Source: Denitrobacterium detoxificans (GTDB lineage Bacteria; Actinomycetota; Coriobacteriia; Coriobacteriales; Eggerthellaceae). From it: a DNA stretch of 64,000 bases. Both the position numbers and the translations under genes were made by a program. Under the pieces are notes generated by a model. The model had not been told where the DNA came from and did no database searches. It saw nothing but the letters and a program-made list of their open reading frames with translations. This document shows, one piece after another, positions 62,100 through 64,000 of this stretch. The stretch covers positions 914,001 to 978,000 of the forward strand of contig NZ_CP011402.1 of assembly GCF_001643775.1 (NCBI RefSeq), written 5' to 3'. Position 1 is the stretch's first letter. Each line of letters opens with the position of its first letter.

Positions 62100-62121
62100 A
62101 AAAGGCGGCCATGGGGCCGCC
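62100..62121 (-). terminator. Terminator upstream of terminase small subunit
   Basis: Arms ggcggcc (62104-62110) and ggccgcc (62115-62121); on the minus strand followed by TTTT (62103-62100). It divides the early and late gene blocks, so an antiterminator or a late promoter between 62100 and 62040 (a tagaat sequence is visible) is expected. Confidence 0.65.
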
Positions 62122-62171
62122 CTACGTGGTAGAATCGCCCTGCATGGGTCTTTTCCATTTTCCCCATGCAA

Positions 62172-62201
62172 GGGAAAGGGGAGCCGGTCGCGCGGCTCCC
62201 C
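62172..62201 (-). terminator. Terminator after the 48-aa phage gene
   Basis: Arms ggggagccg (62178-62186) and cggctcccc (62193-62201), followed on the minus strand by TTTCCC-type bases (62177-62172). Confidence 0.6.
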
Positions 62202-62214
62202 TTCCTGATTCGGG

Positions 62215-62361
62215 CTATTCGTCATCGCCCTTGAACTTCGGCGGCTCCTTCCCAATCACATCGAAGAGGAAGTCGAAGGCCTCTTCCTTCGTCTTTCCCT
62301 CCTTGGAGAGGCGCTCCGCGAGGTTCGCGATTTCGTTTGCCGTCATTTCTTTTTCCTCCAT
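62215..62361 (-). CDS. Small phage protein (48 aa), unknown function
   Basis: An open frame of 48 codons from ATG 62361 (aaaggaaag upstream) or from ATG 62346, which has ggagg 8 bases ahead. It reads MEEKEMTANEIANLAERLSK, then KEEAFDFLFDVIGKEPPKF, an acidic helical protein. Good ribosome site, codon use and a terminator right behind it support a real gene. No family recognised. Confidence 0.65.
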   Translation of the reverse strand: MEEKEMTANEIANLAERLSKEGKTKEEAFDFLFDVIGKEPPKFKGDDE

Positions 62362-62445
62362 TTTCTTTCCTTTCGGTAAGTACTTCCGTTTCCTTACCTG
62401 ATAGGTATATTATACTATATATCTACCAGGCTACTAGCGAGAATC

Positions 62446-62634
62446 TTAAAGTTTTTCGCGCTCGATTTCCGCTCTAATCAGGCCCTTCAGGTACGCCGTG
62501 CAGTTGCCCTTGGATTCCAGGAACGCGATGATGTCGGCGTCGTACTCGCGGTGGCACTGCAGGGTGAAGCGCCTGGTGTGCTCCTTGATGTACTTGGTCG
62601 TGGCCCTCGTGCGGGCCGCTGCGCTGGTTGCCAT
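62446..62634 (-). CDS. Small basic phage protein (62 aa)
   Basis: Basic protein: ATSAAARTRATTKYIKEHTRR, then FTLQCHREYDADIIAFLESKGN, then AYLKGLIRAEIEREKL. The beta-strand-then-two-helices order recalls ribbon-helix-helix DNA-binding proteins of the Arc/MetJ type (strand RRFTLQCH, helices DADIIAFLES and TAYLKGLIRAEIE). It has its own promoter (62662-62690) and an aggaggt site. It could be a small phage regulator. Confidence 0.65.
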   Translation of the reverse strand: MATSAAARTRATTKYIKEHTRRFTLQCHREYDADIIAFLESKGNCTAYLKGLIRAEIEREKL

Positions 62635-62661
62635 CCCTCTACCTCCTAACAGATATATTAT

Positions 62662-62690
62662 AGTATATACCCGTCACGATTCGCGGTCAA
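62662..62690 (-). promoter_or_regulatory. Promoter of the 62-aa basic phage gene
   Basis: On the minus strand TTGACC (62690-62685), 17-base spacer, TATACT (62667-62662). A near-consensus promoter; an A+T-rich palindrome-like region overlaps the -10. Confidence 0.6.
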
Positions 62691-62829
62691 CCCCGCGCCT
62701 TGCCAGCCGCTCCACGGCCAGGCACGCCAGCGCGATGGGCAGCAGGCAGGCCGCGAGCAGCAGGGCCAGGGCGTAGCCCACGACCAGCGCCGCACCCTGG
62801 CCCACGGTGAGCCGCTGCCCGCTAGCCAT
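62674..62829 (-). CDS. Small phage membrane protein (51 aa)
   Basis: Starts at ATG 62829, six bases after ggag, overlapping the end of the preceding gene by 8 bases. It reads ASGQRLTVGQGAALVVGYAL, then a 25-residue hydrophobic segment and a basic C terminus VERLARRGVDRES, so one or two membrane passes with the tail inside. Function unknown. Confidence 0.55.
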   Translation of the reverse strand: MASGQRLTVGQGAALVVGYALALLLAACLLPIALACLAVERLARRGVDRES

Positions 62830-63808
62830 GGAGCACTCCATTCCTAGCGGATAGATCGGAACCAAGGTCGAAAATTGTTGGTGTGTACTCATATGGAATC
62901 CCGCAGTATTCGAGAACCTTCCCGATCCCCAGCGTCTCGATGCAATAAGCCCATTGCTTCGGGTAATCACGTTGCATCCGCTGGAACCTATTAGGCGTGG
63001 AGTCGAAGGCAATCCCGAACATGCAGAACATACAGCCCGTTCGATCTTCGCGAGTGCAATGCAGATTCCCGTCCTTTCCTTCCACTATCTCTCCGTAACA
63101 GCCCGCATATTCCAGACTGTTTTCCACGATGTAGCGCAATACGTCTTGCTCTAGCCATATACCCATCGGCATTGAAGACGGGTTGCCTTCGTTGAATGAA
63201 TTGCAGCCGTATTGCATGTATCTTCGTTCGCGGCGCGATGATTCATAGGCCATCATCGCGGTCATTCGCTTCCGTCCCGTTTCCTTCTCGAACCTGGCAA
63301 AAGGCTTCTTCTTCATCACGTCACAACACTTTTCGGACACTTCGAAAGGTGCAGACACAAGTGGAATCCACTTTTTTGAAATCGAATAGCGACCACCGGA
63401 CATCCTCACTTCTCGCATGTGCTCCGTTGAATGTCGCGCTTGGCGAATATATAGCGCTTGCTCTTTACCAGGAATCGGGTATCCATGTTTCTTTAATACC
63501 TGTTTGAACGTCAAATCTGGCCTTAAAACTACATCGGCCTTATCTAACGCCAGCTTCCTCACTTCTGGATACTCCATACCCGTATCGCAAAAGACGGCGG
63601 GAACATCTGGATATAGACGCTTGACGATGTCTAACAGAACCGTCGAATCCTTGCCGCCCGAAAAGCTAACGTACACGTCACCGCCCCAATGCGAATACCA
63701 TTGTCTGATTCGCATTTCTGTAAATGCGATTTTGGCATCCAACGGCAACGCCTGGCGTTGTCGCATTATCTCGAACGGAATTTTCGGAATAGTTTCCGTA
63801 TGGCTCAT
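62822..63808 (-). CDS. Phage PAPS-reductase-like (PP-loop ATPase) protein
   Basis: 328 residues from ATG 63808. The PP-loop VSFSGGKDSTVLLDIVKR is near residue 50; CDTGMEYPEVR follows, then a Cys cluster CCDVMKKKPF (about 165), and later CTREDRTGCMFCMFGI, which could bind Fe-S or zinc. Proteins of this type occur in many phages and resemble PAPS reductases and DndC; their role may be nucleotide or DNA modification, but is unproven. It overlaps the upstream gene by ATGA and the downstream gene by 8 bases. Confidence 0.8.
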   Translation of the reverse strand: MSHTETIPKIPFEIMRQRQALPLDAKIAFTEMRIRQWYSHWGGDVYVSFSGGKDSTVLLDIVKRLYPDVPAVFCDTGMEYPEVRKLALDKADVVLRPDLTFKQVLKKHGYPIPGKEQALYIRQARHSTEHMREVRMSGGRYSISKKWIPLVSAPFEVSEKCCDVMKKKPFARFEKETGRKRMTAMMAYESSRRERRYMQYGCNSFNEGNPSSMPMGIWLEQDVLRYIVENSLEYAGCYGEIVEGKDGNLHCTREDRTGCMFCMFGIAFDSTPNRFQRMQRDYPKQWAYCIETLGIGKVLEYCGIPYEYTPTIFDLGSDLSARNGVLHG

Positions 63809-64000
63809 TCCTGCACCACCTTCATTGCTTTCCCAATAGCCCATTCGATTGTCTCCTGGTCAATCGCTCGCGCCAGCGCATGACATTCCAAGCATTCGGG
63901 ATTAGTCGCCCCTGGCCCCGCATCTTCGAGACCATAGCAGCCGCAGTACTCGTTTCCGTTCTCATCCCTGAACTCAACCCCCGAGCCGTACGCACGTTGG
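63805..64000 (-). CDS. Cys-rich phage protein, partial (N terminus beyond right edge)
   Basis: An open minus-strand frame enters from the right edge and stops at TGA 63807-63805, overlapping the next ATG (ATGA). The visible 64 residues read GVEFRDENGNEYCGCYGLED, then TNPECLECHALARAID, ending IGKAMKVVQE. The CxC...CxxC spacing suggests a zinc-ribbon-like domain. Codon use, coupling to the PAPS-reductase-like gene and the Cys pattern support it. Function unknown. Confidence 0.6.
   Translation of the reverse strand, partial: QRAYGSGVEFRDENGNEYCGCYGLEDAGPGATNPECLECHALARAIDQETIEWAIGKAMKVVQE

Larger units (their letters stand above)
42163..64000 (-). mobile_element. Prophage (siphovirus-like), left end at the tRNA genes, right end outside window
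   Basis: From about 42.2 kb to the right edge all genes lie on the minus strand in late-operon order: terminase, portal, minor capsid, scaffold, capsid, connectors, tail tube, chaperones, tape measure, tail tip, fibre, holin, endolysin. The left boundary falls between tRNA-Glu (ends 42162) and the endolysin (42387). Integration at the tRNA-Glu 3' end is inferred, since the other attachment site and the integrase are not visible. Gene order and a 788-residue tape measure indicate a long non-contractile tail; no sheath or baseplate spike gene is seen. Confidence 0.9.

Noticed and set aside
62034-62255. 73-codon minus-strand frame between the 48-aa gene and terS
   Set aside because: It spans two terminator hairpins, overlaps the better-supported 48-aa gene, and has no ribosome site or plausible protein features.

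Overview
The window is 64 kb of a G+C-rich bacterial chromosome with a prophage occupying the right third. Gene style (paired YhgE/Pip membrane proteins, DtxR/IdeR-type iron boxes, secreted proteins with DUF5648 and ricin-lectin modules, TTG/GTG starts, many TAATG/ATGA overlaps) points to an anaerobic actinobacterium of class Coriobacteriia. Genus cannot be fixed from this sequence alone.

Left flank (1-8.1 kb): the end of a PTS EIIC-type permease, proC, two coupled YhgE/Pip proteins and a MATE exporter.

Centre (8.3-37.6 kb): a nonribosomal siderophore locus of the yersiniabactin/pyochelin/equibactin type. An aryl-AMP ligase and a phosphopantetheinyl transferase form one operon. A divergent pair of NRPS genes forms the core. 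The minus-strand synthetase reads ArCP-Cy-A-PCP-Cy-A(insert)-PCP and is followed by two reductases. The plus-strand synthetase reads TubC-Cy-A(insert)-PCP-TE and is followed by a type II thioesterase and two stand-alone adenylate-forming enzymes. Next come an ECF-type transporter (ATPase, T component, MptD/Trep_Strep S component) and two YbtP/YbtQ-like ABC half-transporters. Four TTAG-N6-CTAA (or one-mismatch) sites sit at three promoters, as expected for iron control. I infer an aryl-capped product with up to three cysteine-derived rings and no polyketide part. No salicylate or dihydroxybenzoate synthase is present. A nearly identical, extremely G+C-rich 1.42-kb A-domain cassette occurs in inverted orientation in both NRPS genes. 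One copy has an extra base that breaks the reading frame, and an adenylation gene downstream is also frameshifted. A complete ISL3-family element with an 8-bp target duplication has split the divergent promoter between the ECF and ABC operons.

Right of the locus (37.6-42.2 kb): a LarA-family racemase, a SerA-like dehydrogenase, a secreted glucosaminidase with DUF5648 repeats, and tRNA-Gln(CTG) and tRNA-Glu(CTC).

Prophage (about 42.2 kb to the right edge): every gene is on the minus strand, so the phage transcript runs right to left: PAPS-reductase-like enzyme, small early genes, terminase, portal, minor capsid protein fused to an Ntox50-like toxin domain with a small gene behind it, VRR-NUC nuclease, scaffold, capsid, connectors, tail tube, chaperones, tape measure, lectin-bearing tail protein, fibre, holin and amidase endolysin. 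It looks like a siphovirus. Integrase, repressor and replication genes must lie beyond the right edge. The endolysin and the fibre carry the same DUF5648 module as the neighbouring host glucosaminidase.
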